Assembly (NCBI GenBank): GCA_041650255.1
Contig: JBAZLL010000002.1
Span: 1 to 64,000, forward strand
Direction of reading: 5' to 3'
Origin: 1-14-0-10-45-29 sp041650255
Lineage (GTDB): Archaea; Micrarchaeota; Micrarchaeia; Anstonellales; Anstonellaceae
DNA: 64,000 bases
How positions within the stretch are numbered: position 1 is the first letter of the stretch; every line of letters begins with the position of its first letter. This document shows positions 1 through 7,503 of the stretch, one piece after another. Position numbers and translations under genes: made by a program. The notes under the pieces are model-generated. The model searched no databases. It saw only the letters and a program-made list of their open reading frames with translations, and was not told where the DNA came from.

Positions 1-151
1 GATACCCATATCTGAATGTATATGGCGGAATAATCTTTGTCATTCCAATCTTCGCAGGAAGCCCGTCCAAAAATTTGGCAACATATTCAACACTTTCGAG
101 CTTGCTCCTGTCGCAGCCATACATGTCCAAGGTAAGATGCGGTCCGTACAT
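1..151 (-). CDS. SpeD-like S-adenosylmethionine decarboxylase, partial
   Basis: Only the first 50 codons are inside the window; the gene runs off the left edge. The translation begins MYGPHLTLDMYGCDR and contains GMTKIIPPYTFRYGY, which I recognise as the N-terminal part of short AdoMet decarboxylase (SpeD, PF02675) proteins. These cleave themselves to a pyruvoyl enzyme and decarboxylate AdoMet for polyamine synthesis; the cleavage site is not visible here. The start at 151 was chosen because GGAGG lies about 12 bases upstream and the family begins here. The same frame stays open to about 268 with another ATG at 229, so a longer N-terminus is possible. Confidence 0.6.
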   Translation of the reverse strand, partial: MYGPHLTLDMYGCDRSKLESVEYVAKFLDGLPAKIGMTKIIPPYTFRYGY

Positions 152-458
152 TTCTTTCGAATTCCTCCACACCGTGCATTCATTATACGCACGCAATACA
201 ATACTTGCATCCAACCTCTTTTTAAACATATGCCCAACTTTTTGCCTTTCAGGCGTGTTTTAGCATCCATTTCCCAAAAAAAAGCTCTAATAGCTTCTTT
301 AACCAAAATCAGAGCCTAGCAATCCGTTTTAACCAATTTAAAACAGCTAATAACTAGGATATTCAAAATCAAACACCTATTACCTTAATTTATCCAAAAC
401 AGCCTGCTAATGCCAGTTTGATTCAAATCTGGAGCCTTAAAACCAAAATATTTTTGGC
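152..458. other. intergenic stretch, no confident gene
   Basis: AT-rich sequence between the SpeD-like fragment and rnp2. On the minus strand an ORF from 306 (TTG start) and the SpeD frame (open from about 268) overlap and read like two halves of one N-terminal region separated by a frame change near 265-270. I see no tRNA, no C/D sRNA boxes and no clear promoter. The imperfect hairpin around 411-430 may belong to the 3' end of rnp2. Confidence 0.4.
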
Positions 459-851
459 TTATTTCGCTTTTTTCTGCGTATAATTTGTTTTTCCCTTATT
501 CTTCGTCGTATCCAAAAATCTTTTTCTTTTTCTCTTAATTTTCTCTTTGGTATTACCGGATTTAATTGTGCCGGCAATTCTAAGCACCTTCAATCTCATC
601 GGTTTTCCATCCCATGAATTTGCAAGTGCCAAGGCCGCGCAAATTTTTTGCTCATATCCTCTGATACATCTTATGCAGACGTTATCTTCGGTTGCAAACA
701 TCACTTTGAATCCCGCCTCAACTTTTCCAAGCGCGCCAAGCATCAAGAGAAGATGATTCTCAACTCTTGACTCAAGCGCGTCCGAATTTAGTTTTTCTCC
801 CTCGTATTTTGCATACACGTAGCGAAAATCATCTCTTATTGAAGATTTCAT
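459..851 (-). CDS. rnp2: RNase P protein component Rnp2 (Pop5)
   Basis: A 130-residue protein. The segment AALALANSWDGKPMRLKVLR followed by IAGTIKSG matches the C-terminal signature of archaeal Pop5 (AALAL...vrvSGTIKs). RNase P uses this subunit with the catalytic RNA to mature tRNA 5' ends. After the SGTIKS-like motif comes a Lys/Arg-rich tail of about 30 residues, probably disordered and RNA-binding. Its ATG overlaps the stop codon of rnp3 by four bases (ATGA), so the two are translationally coupled, as expected for subunits that form a Pop5-Rpp30 complex. The pair lies downstream of eL15 on the same strand, as in the archaeal exosome superoperon. Confidence 0.85.
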   Translation of the reverse strand: MKSSIRDDFRYVYAKYEGEKLNSDALESRVENHLLLMLGALGKVEAGFKVMFATEDNVCIRCIRGYEQKICAALALANSWDGKPMRLKVLRIAGTIKSGNTKEKIKRKRKRFLDTTKNKGKTNYTQKKAK

Positions 852-1318
852 TTTATCCCCCGAATAGGCATTTTTGCCGTATATGAAAATTCCTTTTTTC
901 CAACGCCGATAATTTGCGCAATGAAATACGTCTCATGAATTTCTCTCAATTCATTTTCATTTCGCGCAAGTGTGCACATCTGTACATTTACGCCGTATTT
1001 TTTCGCAATTCTTGCAAGCGTTTTCGCGCGCGAAATTCTTCTTGCCGCTTCGCGCGGTGAAACACCAAAAAAATCAGAAAGTGCAATCACAAGCGAGCAT
1101 TTGCTATCCTTCATTGTTCTAAGAATTCCCTCTTCCGCAGGATAGTTTTGCAAATGCAAATACTTTGCCCTCTTCGCCAAATTTCTTGCCTTGTCAATAT
1201 CCGCTTCGGATACAAAAACATTTCTCGGCAATGAATTTACTTCATAAAGCGAAATGCCCGCATATTCTTTTTGCGCCGGCTTAAAGCGCACAAAATCAAT
1301 CATGAAAAAATTACTCAT
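848..1318 (-). CDS. rnp3: RNase P protein component Rnp3 (Rpp30/p30)
   Basis: A 156-residue protein placed immediately before rnp2 with a four-base overlap. The central part (ALSDFFGVSPREAARRISRA followed by KTLARIAKKYGV) and the IDFVRF start resemble the RNase P p30 TIM-barrel-like family, although it is shorter than the usual 200-240 residues. Identification rests on moderate sequence resemblance plus the conserved eL15-p30-Pop5 gene order. An alternative ATG at 1303 gives a MIDF start, typical of the family; the annotated start at 1318 adds five residues. Confidence 0.75.
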   Translation of the reverse strand: MSNFFMIDFVRFKPAQKEYAGISLYEVNSLPRNVFVSEADIDKARNLAKRAKYLHLQNYPAEEGILRTMKDSKCSLVIALSDFFGVSPREAARRISRAKTLARIAKKYGVNVQMCTLARNENELREIHETYFIAQIIGVGKKEFSYTAKMPIRGIK

Positions 1319-1373
1319 TCTCTGTATTTAATAACCGTCTATTGCGCATACTTAGTAATTATTCTTCTTACTA

Positions 1374-1478
1374 AAAAATTAATTTTTTAGAAATCAAATC
1401 TTTCCAAACAATTTAACAACTATTCCATCTATTCTATTCTCATGTTAATAATTTCAAATTCCGCATGGCTCTCAATGC
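1374..1478 (+). repeat. 105-bp direct repeat, left copy (duplicated JAMM gene 5' end)
   Basis: Bases 1374-1478 are repeated without a mismatch at 1538-1642, an offset of 164 bases. The repeat holds the AT-rich upstream region and the first 12 codons of the JAMM protease gene. In the left copy the frame starts at ATG 1443 and reaches a TAG at 1498-1500 inside the hairpin element, so it is a dead 5' fragment. Perfect identity suggests a recent event. Confidence 0.95.
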
Positions 1479-1537
1479 ACCCAAGCCCTTTTTTCTTTTA
1501 GAAAAAGAAAAAAGGTCTAGGGGTTACCCCAAAAAAG
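1479..1537 (+). repeat. small hairpin element, copy 1
   Basis: 59 bases separating the two copies of the 105-bp direct repeat. It contains a perfect 13-bp inverted repeat (CCTTTTTTCTTTT, loop AGA, AAAAGAAAAAAGG) followed by GGTCTAGGGGTTACCCC, itself containing the palindrome GGGGTTACCCC. Closely related sequence occurs inverted at 20268-20325, partly at 20353-20393, and in divergent form at 45828-45875. No coding capacity. It may be a MITE or REP-like element. Confidence 0.8.
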
Positions 1538-1642
1538 AAAAATTAATTTTTTAGAAATCAAATCTTTCCAAACAATTTAACAACTATTCCATCTATTCTA
1601 TTCTCATGTTAATAATTTCAAATTCCGCATGGCTCTCAATGC
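1538..1642 (+). repeat. 105-bp direct repeat, right copy (intact JAMM gene 5' end)
   Basis: Identical to 1374-1478. This copy continues into the complete JAMM protease gene, so its ATG at 1606 is the functional start. Confidence 0.95.
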
Positions 1643-1983
1643 TTGCCGGCTCTCAAGGCGCATTTCCAAACGAGTTTTTGGCATTGCTTGAAGGCGAAAA
1701 AACAGAAGAGGGCATTCTCATAAAACGCCTTGTAATTCCGCCCGGCATATTTGTAAATTCAAATTCAGCGCAATGGTCGCCCTGGCAACTTTCTCCAAGC
1801 ATAAATGGCATCGGCACTTTTCATTCCCATCCCGGCGGAGTCGCACGCCCGTCCCGCCAAGATGCATTCACAAATTCAAAAGACGGCGGCGTGCATCTGA
1901 TTTTAGGCTGGCCCTACTCAATGCAAAATTTGCATGCATTCGGACCGCAAGGGGAAGAAATAGATTTCATAATAGAAAAGTAA
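1606..1983 (+). CDS. JAMM/MPN+ (Mov34) family zinc metalloprotease
   Basis: A 125-residue single-domain protein. The JAMM motif is complete: Glu23 (or Glu29) near the N-terminus and H73-S-H75-P followed by ten residues to Asp86 (HSHPGGVARPSRQD). Family members are isopeptidases or deconjugating peptidases for ubiquitin-like or SAMP-type proteins; the substrate here cannot be read from the sequence. It sits on the opposite strand, inserted between eL15 and rnp3, which are normally adjacent. Its 5' end is duplicated upstream around a hairpin element, so the promoter region exists twice. No Shine-Dalgarno motif is visible. Confidence 0.85.
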   Translation: MLIISNSAWLSMLAGSQGAFPNEFLALLEGEKTEEGILIKRLVIPPGIFVNSNSAQWSPWQLSPSINGIGTFHSHPGGVARPSRQDAFTNSKDGGVHLILGWPYSMQNLHAFGPQGEEIDFIIEK

Positions 1984-2100
1984 AAGGTTGAAATGAAAAA
2001 AATAATCCTCTTCACAATAATAAAACGGGGCGAAGGCTACGAAGATTTCATATAACTAGTTTTAGAAAAATTAGAAAATAAAATAAAAAAAATAAAAAAT

Positions 2101-2586
2101 TTAGCGCCTCATGCCCCTGCCCTTCTTGGCAATGGCTGTGAGTCCACGATATACTCTTGAGCGCCTGAACATGTTTGGATATTTGTCTCTGTCCACAAGC
2201 AGTATTTCAAAATACTTCTTCTGTCCATCCTCGCCAATCCAATAAGAATTAAGCACTTCCATGTTGCGGTATTTTCTTGCAGCTCTCTGCTCCGCCTGCC
2301 TTTTCAAAGACATGCCCGGTGCAAGATACATTATATTTTTGCCCGGCTTTCTGCCTCCGCGCGGCATTGGTCTCTTTCTCTGACCTCTTGCCATTCTCAC
2401 GCGAACAACAATATACCCCTGTTTTGCCTTGTAGCCAAGGGTCCTTGCCCTTGCCAAATTAATCGGCTTTTCCACAGGCACAATCGCGTCCTCGCTTCTC
2501 CACTTGGCAAGCCTGGCGCGGTAAATTGCTGCCCTCTCGTTATATTCTCCTTCAAAAGTCTCTCTAATGTGTTGGTATAATCCCAT
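2101..2586 (-). CDS. rpl15e: 50S ribosomal protein eL15
   Basis: 161 residues from MGLYQHIRETF, the usual start of eL15; a longer frame to 2667 has no family support. Diagnostic stretches are RARTLGYKAKQGYIVVRVR, RAARKYRNMEVLNSYWIGED and a basic RGLTAIAKKGRGMRR tail. The protein binds 23S rRNA in the large subunit. It is shorter than typical archaeal eL15 (about 190 residues), with a reduced segment before the C-terminal tail. It leads toward rnp3-rnp2 on the same strand, with the plus-strand JAMM gene between them. Confidence 0.95.
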   Translation of the reverse strand: MGLYQHIRETFEGEYNERAAIYRARLAKWRSEDAIVPVEKPINLARARTLGYKAKQGYIVVRVRMARGQRKRPMPRGGRKPGKNIMYLAPGMSLKRQAEQRAARKYRNMEVLNSYWIGEDGQKKYFEILLVDRDKYPNMFRRSRVYRGLTAIAKKGRGMRR

Positions 2587-2671
2587 TTTTTTCACCGTAT
2601 TTAAATTAATTTCGCAACGTATTGCGTGCCGATTCGAGATACGACTCCCACATATTGGCATACTCATTAAC

Positions 2672-2690
2672 CCTTTATACTATATAAATC
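2672..2690 (-). promoter_or_regulatory. TATA-like promoter for eL15
   Basis: On the minus strand this reads ATTTATATAGTATAAAG, two overlapping TATA-like boxes about 90-100 bases upstream of the eL15 ATG, implying a transcript leader of roughly 60-75 bases. Confidence 0.4.
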
Positions 2691-2768
2691 TGCCCCGCCG
2701 TCAGACTCTCCAAAAATAAGCCTCCTAAAATCTAAAAATCGGTTCTTCCAAAGCCAAGAGATGCAACT

Positions 2769-3704
2769 CTAAAGCATCGTCTTTCCCCTAAATCTCTTGC
2801 CCATAATGGTGTCCGCGACAATAGTTCTCTCCATCGCGTCGAATTCCACCATCAAAGCGCCTGCCTCCTGTTTGCACACAAAATTCGCGACAATCGCGGA
2901 CTTCCCGCCCGCCGCCTTTTGCACCAGATTCTTCATTTCCTCGCTTTCAAAGAGCATTTTCACCGCATGGCGGTTAATGTCATTATTCGCCCACTCCTCA
3001 ACCCTTCCGGTCAAGTGCGAGCTCATTCTTATTGCATCCCAATCCACATGAATTTTTCCTTCAAGCTCGCGCGAAATGAATTCCTTCATTCGCCTTGCCG
3101 CAAGCGTGGATGCGGGGGTAATCGCATTTCTTTTTGCCTCTTTCTCTGCCGCGCTCACCTGTTCTCTCACATTTTTAATCGCATTGCCGATTTTCTCAAT
3201 TCTCAAATATGAAAAATGTTTTTTCGCATGCTTTTTATGCAATATTCCATTCGCCGCAAAATCAAGTCTTTCCTTCGTGGAGCTTAGCATCCTTCGCATA
3301 TTTCCTTCCGCATTCGCCCTCTGTCTTCCTTCCAAATGAGCCAGCCCAAGTAGATTCATTCCGTCCTTTAGCTTGTGCACATTTGCGGTAATAGCCTCAA
3401 GCTCGCACGCCCATCTTTTTTGTTCGCTAAAAATAATCGTGTCGGGCATTTGCATCAAAAGCTCGTCGGTCTGCCTTTGCAGATTTTCAAGCTCAATCGC
3501 CTTTTCATTTATGCCCATTATGCCCTCGTTTCTAAGCTCGCTTGCAATTCTTCTTGCTTCCATTGCAATAATTTTGCTTTTTTCCTCAATCTTTTTTTGA
3601 GGTGCGCTTCTTTCCACCGATTCCACAAGCTCATCAAGAAGTTTTGCCACGCCAATTTCAATGTTTGAAATTTCATGGGCAAGGATGGAATAGTCTTCTG
3701 GCAT
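2769..3704 (-). CDS. hypothetical helical protein
   Basis: 311 residues, not recognised. It has no signal peptide or membrane helix. It is rich in Glu, Lys, Arg, Ala and Met, with long stretches predicted as amphipathic helix or coiled coil (roughly residues 30-110 and 120-200), and a more globular C-terminal part around residues 215-311. A TATA box lies about 26 bases before the ATG, so the transcript is probably leaderless and monocistronic. A cytoplasmic structural or nucleic-acid-associated role is only a guess. Confidence 0.6.
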   Translation of the reverse strand: MPEDYSILAHEISNIEIGVAKLLDELVESVERSAPQKKIEEKSKIIAMEARRIASELRNEGIMGINEKAIELENLQRQTDELLMQMPDTIIFSEQKRWACELEAITANVHKLKDGMNLLGLAHLEGRQRANAEGNMRRMLSSTKERLDFAANGILHKKHAKKHFSYLRIEKIGNAIKNVREQVSAAEKEAKRNAITPASTLAARRMKEFISRELEGKIHVDWDAIRMSSHLTGRVEEWANNDINRHAVKMLFESEEMKNLVQKAAGGKSAIVANFVCKQEAGALMVEFDAMERTIVADTIMGKRFRGKTML

Positions 3705-3725
3705 GTTTTTGCTTATTTATGGATA

Positions 3726-3734
3726 ATATATAAA
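3726..3734 (-). promoter_or_regulatory. TATA box for the 2769-3704 gene
   Basis: TTTATATAT on the minus strand, centred about 26 bases upstream of the ATG at 3704. That spacing places the transcription start at or next to the start codon. Confidence 0.55.
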
Positions 3735-3891
3735 CTTACTGACAGGCTTATTCGATATTTTCAATTCAAGCACGATAATTTTTGGTTAATAAATGAATTG
3801 AAAACTCAAATCTCATTCACATTATTTCAAATAAGCTTCCAAGTGTCCTGAAGATAGTTTGAAAAATTAGTTTTGAAAAGTGAATGGAAAA

Positions 3892-4323
3892 TCAAGAAAC
3901 TTTTTCCCGGTCGTATTTGCGTTTGCTTTCCTCGGAAAATTTCTTTGAATATTCCGCCTCTGTTTGTTGTTTTACCGGAACGGTTGTTTTCAAAAATTCG
4001 GATACTTGTCGGTCTGAAGTGGATTTGTCGGTTTGGACTTTGTTTGCAAAGTCTGACATTCTCCTTTCTTCGTAATTTTTTATTTGCTGTTCGAATCTGA
4101 GCCATGCATCGGCGTTGCCATTGGATAAATTATCAAATGCAGTCTTGAATTCGTTTCGATATTTATTGTATGCGTATGACACTTTTTCCATTCCATCGAG
4201 TTTTGAGAATTTGGCATCTTTGGGATGGTTTTCCTGAACAACTTTGGTGGTCTCGTTTGCTAAACGTGTTATTGTCTCGCTCGTCAATTCTTCAGATATA
4301 GTTTTCAGTCCTCCCATTCCCAT
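3892..4323 (-). CDS. hypothetical charged protein
   Basis: 143 residues, not recognised. Mostly helical and hydrophilic with a Lys/Glu/Ser-rich C-terminus; no signal peptide or membrane segment. Its start overlaps the 3' end of the upstream secreted-protein gene (4305-5255) by 19 bases, so the two are probably co-translated and may act together. Two ATGs (4323 and 4317) are both possible. Confidence 0.5.
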   Translation of the reverse strand: MGMGGLKTISEELTSETITRLANETTKVVQENHPKDAKFSKLDGMEKVSYAYNKYRNEFKTAFDNLSNGNADAWLRFEQQIKNYEERRMSDFANKVQTDKSTSDRQVSEFLKTTVPVKQQTEAEYSKKFSEESKRKYDREKVS

Positions 4324-5255
4324 ACCCCGTTATTCTTAGGATCATTCTTATCAAAGACAATCGCATATGAAATTTTTTTGCCATTAACACCTTGAAAATC
4401 AACTATGGGATAGGTTTTGCCTTCATCCGACTTAGCAGTTCTGAAACCAATTATTTTCAAATCTTCGAATTTTTCAGCTCCCCCAGATTTGCACAGATTT
4501 TTCAAGGCAGCTACGAATCCACCGCCATTTTCAGAGATGAATATTAAGTCCCCAGTATAGTTTTTCAGGCTGTTGTCTTTTTGTATTATGAACACAATGT
4601 CGTTACCGAAATCGTGGCGAATATATTCATCGGAGATTTTGCCAAGAGTGTTGTATCTTCGTATATCTACGACTCCATCCGCGAACGGGAGTCTATCCTC
4701 AACTGTCCGATCTCGAATATTATCAACTATCAAAAGGCCATTTGCGCCGTTTATCAGCAGTGCGATTTTTTTCTGCGGGCCAGTGCCGAAGCGAATGAGT
4801 TCGATTTTTTGTGGAAAAACTTCCTTTCCATCTACAATTGGAGCTTTTATCTGCTTAAGTGCTTCTGCAAAATCTACTTTCGATTCATTCCCATTTTTGT
4901 AATATACATTGCAGATTGTGCTATTCGGCACCGGGCTTATATCATAAGTGTTTAATGACGCAGTAGAAGCACTAGTACTGGCGGCATTTGCCGTCTCATT
5001 TTTTGCAATAACTTTTTCTTCTTTCTTTTCATCATTCATTGCAATGTAATTCTTCTTAATTTTTTTATCATCATTTAGCGCCAAAAGATAGTTTGTTTTA
5101 CGCGGAGTTTTCTCCATTATCTCATGTTTTATCTTTCCATTAACTTTCTCCTTTTCTTTTGAAAAAATTTTCACAGGTACAAAAGCCAAAGCAGAAATCA
5201 CAAGAGAAGTAGCCGCAACAAGCCCAACTTTTTTCATCATTTTTCCTTCCACCAT
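4305..5255 (-). CDS. hypothetical membrane-anchored or secreted protein
   Basis: 316 residues. Basic N-terminus followed by a hydrophobic segment (residues 9-26, VGLVAATSLVISALAF) that looks like a signal peptide or N-terminal anchor. Residues about 30-105 are a charged, Ala/Ser/Thr-rich low-complexity linker; the rest is a globular domain with many short beta-like stretches. No family recognised. A start at 5240 or 5237 (MMKK) would also keep the signal segment. It overlaps the downstream 143-residue gene. Confidence 0.6.
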   Translation of the reverse strand: MVEGKMMKKVGLVAATSLVISALAFVPVKIFSKEKEKVNGKIKHEIMEKTPRKTNYLLALNDDKKIKKNYIAMNDEKKEEKVIAKNETANAASTSASTASLNTYDISPVPNSTICNVYYKNGNESKVDFAEALKQIKAPIVDGKEVFPQKIELIRFGTGPQKKIALLINGANGLLIVDNIRDRTVEDRLPFADGVVDIRRYNTLGKISDEYIRHDFGNDIVFIIQKDNSLKNYTGDLIFISENGGGFVAALKNLCKSGGAEKFEDLKIIGFRTAKSDEGKTYPIVDFQGVNGKKISYAIVFDKNDPKNNGVWEWED

Positions 5256-5346
5256 GTTCCAAAAGTAAGAAGCTGAAACTAAAAAACCTATCTAAATGCC
5301 ATCAAAGTGCATTCGCCCAAAATAAAATTGCAAAATTAAAAAGAAT

Positions 5347-7368
5347 TTATTGTTTCATAATCTTGAAATTATGAATTTCCCTGTCTTTGAGTCTGATAAA
5401 GTAGGCTCCATCCGGAAGATTGCCCACTGGTATTCTGCTTTCAGTGTTTCCTGATGGAATTTGGGCTTCTCCAACAACTCTGCCATAAAGGTCATAGATT
5501 TTTGCCTTTGCATCTGTTTCAAATGGCTCATCTGACTTTATGTAAATGTTGTCAAACGAATAGAATGCCCTGATTGAGTGATTATCAGTTGTAGCCTCAA
5601 CTGATGAAATTGGACCTTTCTCTGTTACATAGCTAAAGGATGTATCAACTGCATTGTTGCTCAAATCCTTTGCACCAGTAATTGAAACAGTATAAGTTGA
5701 GCTATTGAACAAAGAGTCGGAGTAATTGAATATTGCAGTGCTATCCGCATTGCTATAGCTCACTGAGCCATTCAATGGAAGCACTGGACCAGGCTGTTGT
5801 GAAGAGTCTACTGGAGCCACTCTGTAAGACACCTTTATGGAGTTGATAACTGAATTTGGCTCCATTGGCTCTGAGAATTTCACAGATATTTTTGCCTTTA
5901 CTGATACATTTTCTTCTCCTCCTTTTGGAGAAGATGCAATCACATAAGGTGAAGTGAAATCATAAACGGTTGTGTCCTTTGCGTAGCCATGTGAAGTGAA
6001 ATTATAATTTATTGTCGGAATTCTTCTTTCATTGTCCCAGAACTTCATTGTAATTTTTTGATTATTTTCTATTGTCCAGAGGAAGTTGTTGGAGGTTAAA
6101 ACTGGAGATGAATAAATTGTATCTGGCACATGTCCAATTGCAGGGAATCCGCTTGATACCTTAAATGCATAAATACCAGAAACATCAATTGTATCAATAT
6201 TTCTCACAGAATCTCTGGCAAAATTTAACGACAATGCCTGTCCTTGGGAATTCCCACCGAAGAAAAACAATGAGGTTTTTCTTTCATTGAAATCATATGA
6301 CTTAACTTGATCAAAAGCGATATGATCCTGTTTATCTACCTGCCCACTAATCATCGGCGGAGGATAAATAGAATTTGCAACTGCATAGCCACTACCACGC
6401 GCATCAAACCATCTGTCATTATCTACAAGAGTTCTAGTCTTATCATTTGCAAGAAACCATCCATAATGATAATACTTGTAGTAGTTTTTTCCTTCTTCTT
6501 TGACTTTTATTGGCCATATCTCCAACAAAAACTCGGTTGGATATATTGCACAATTACATGCGTCTGATGACATGTCATAAAATTTATTTGAAGTCTTATC
6601 TTCAGGATCTCTCAAATACACCTTTCCATGTAATGCAGAAGCAATAGTCGTATCAAAATTTCTAATTTTTGTTCCATCATTATACCACTGAGACGCTTTG
6701 ATTTCCTGAGCGCCAACTATGCTGAAATCAATTCCAACCCAAGGCATATCCTTTGAAGCTGAAATTGAAAACTCATCAAATGGAGCAAATGAAAGAGTTG
6801 TAGTTGTAAGATTAGGAATAGTTGTAGGCACTATTGTAATTGAGTATAGGCGATAAACGGTGCCATCCTCACTCTTAGCTCCCTCATAGGAAAAGTCTAT
6901 GTTTTCATATTCAAAGACTTGCCTATTCTTTTGCATCACTTTCGTAGGCTTATCCTTTTCTGCAATTATCTTCTGGAACTTTGCATTTGAATCCAGAGCA
7001 ATTAGAGTAAATGATTTTTCATCTGAAGCCTCAAACTTGTATTTGGCAGCTGCATCTGAAGGAAAGAGCTGAACAATGTTTTTCTGAGCATCTCCAAAAT
7101 AGTGCGGCAATTTGGCAGTATAGGAAACCTCAGAAGGAATTGCATTCTGCAATTGATCCACTTTGGATCTTAGCTTTATCTCAGCTTCTTGGGCATTTAA
7201 TAGGAACTTTCTGGCAACTGATGAATCCCCCATGTAAACTTTGTTTATAGAAGGAACTCCTGAAACAAAATCTTTTGCAATCAATTTTGTGAAAAAAGTG
7301 TTGAAAGCTATAACTGCGCCTAATGCAACATATGTGCCAACTTTTGTTATAACATGTGGTGCTTTCAT
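5347..7368 (-). CDS. secreted protein with Ig-like domain and T9SS-type C-terminal sorting domain
   Basis: 673 residues. A hydrophobic segment at residues about 12-30 fits a signal peptide. The bulk is beta-rich with many Thr, Ser and Tyr. Around residues 478-590 a Big_5/SbsA-type Ig-like domain is suggested by SSPKGGEENVSVKAKISVKF and FSEPM. The last 80 residues (AKIYDLYGRVVGEAQIP ... LPDGAYFIRLKDREIHNFKI) fit the type IX secretion (Por) C-terminal domain pattern known from Bacteroidetes and Fibrobacteres. No other T9SS gene is seen in the window. Gene transfer from such bacteria is an inference. A TATA box 27 bases before the ATG indicates leaderless transcription. Confidence 0.65.
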   Translation of the reverse strand: MKAPHVITKVGTYVALGAVIAFNTFFTKLIAKDFVSGVPSINKVYMGDSSVARKFLLNAQEAEIKLRSKVDQLQNAIPSEVSYTAKLPHYFGDAQKNIVQLFPSDAAAKYKFEASDEKSFTLIALDSNAKFQKIIAEKDKPTKVMQKNRQVFEYENIDFSYEGAKSEDGTVYRLYSITIVPTTIPNLTTTTLSFAPFDEFSISASKDMPWVGIDFSIVGAQEIKASQWYNDGTKIRNFDTTIASALHGKVYLRDPEDKTSNKFYDMSSDACNCAIYPTEFLLEIWPIKVKEEGKNYYKYYHYGWFLANDKTRTLVDNDRWFDARGSGYAVANSIYPPPMISGQVDKQDHIAFDQVKSYDFNERKTSLFFFGGNSQGQALSLNFARDSVRNIDTIDVSGIYAFKVSSGFPAIGHVPDTIYSSPVLTSNNFLWTIENNQKITMKFWDNERRIPTINYNFTSHGYAKDTTVYDFTSPYVIASSPKGGEENVSVKAKISVKFSEPMEPNSVINSIKVSYRVAPVDSSQQPGPVLPLNGSVSYSNADSTAIFNYSDSLFNSSTYTVSITGAKDLSNNAVDTSFSYVTEKGPISSVEATTDNHSIRAFYSFDNIYIKSDEPFETDAKAKIYDLYGRVVGEAQIPSGNTESRIPVGNLPDGAYFIRLKDREIHNFKIMKQ

Positions 7369-7390
7369 GTATATTCTAACACTAGCAAGA

Positions 7391-7398
7391 TATATAAA
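7391..7398 (-). promoter_or_regulatory. TATA box for the 5347-7368 gene
   Basis: TTTATATA on the minus strand, about 27 bases before the ATG at 7368; fits a leaderless transcript. Confidence 0.55.
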
Positions 7399-7427
7399 GG
7401 CTCACTTGTGGGGAATGACGTAAAACA

Positions 7428-7490
7428 TGGACAAGTCGGTTATCTGCATTTATTCCACCGACTTGTCCAGACTTCGCCGCTTCGGCGAAG
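7428..7490 (-). terminator. two consecutive stem-loops after the Cys-rich protein gene
   Basis: Two perfect inverted repeats. Outer: 7428-7440 pairs with 7457-7469 (13 bp, TGGACAAGTCGGT) around a 16-base loop. Inner to the gene: 7472-7479 pairs with 7483-7490 (CTTCGCCG) around a 3-base loop. They lie just downstream of the stop at 7504 and upstream of the next promoter at 7391-7398. No long T-run follows, so this may be an RNA 3'-end stabiliser or a palindromic site rather than a simple archaeal terminator. Confidence 0.5.
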
Positions 7491-7503
7491 CTGATGGAGA
7501 GAA

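Noticed and set aside
411..430. T-arm-like sequence TTTGATTCAAATCTGG, possible tRNA
   Set aside because: No acceptor, D or anticodon stems can be drawn around it.
1993..2055. Short ORF MKKIILFTIIKRGEGYEDFI after the JAMM gene
   Set aside because: Only 20 codons. It reads like the start of a protein and may be a gene remnant, but there is nothing downstream to support it.
2101..2667. Longer eL15 frame starting at 2667
   Set aside because: eL15 proteins begin MG-x-Y; the 27 extra residues have no counterpart, and the ATG at 2586 fits the family.
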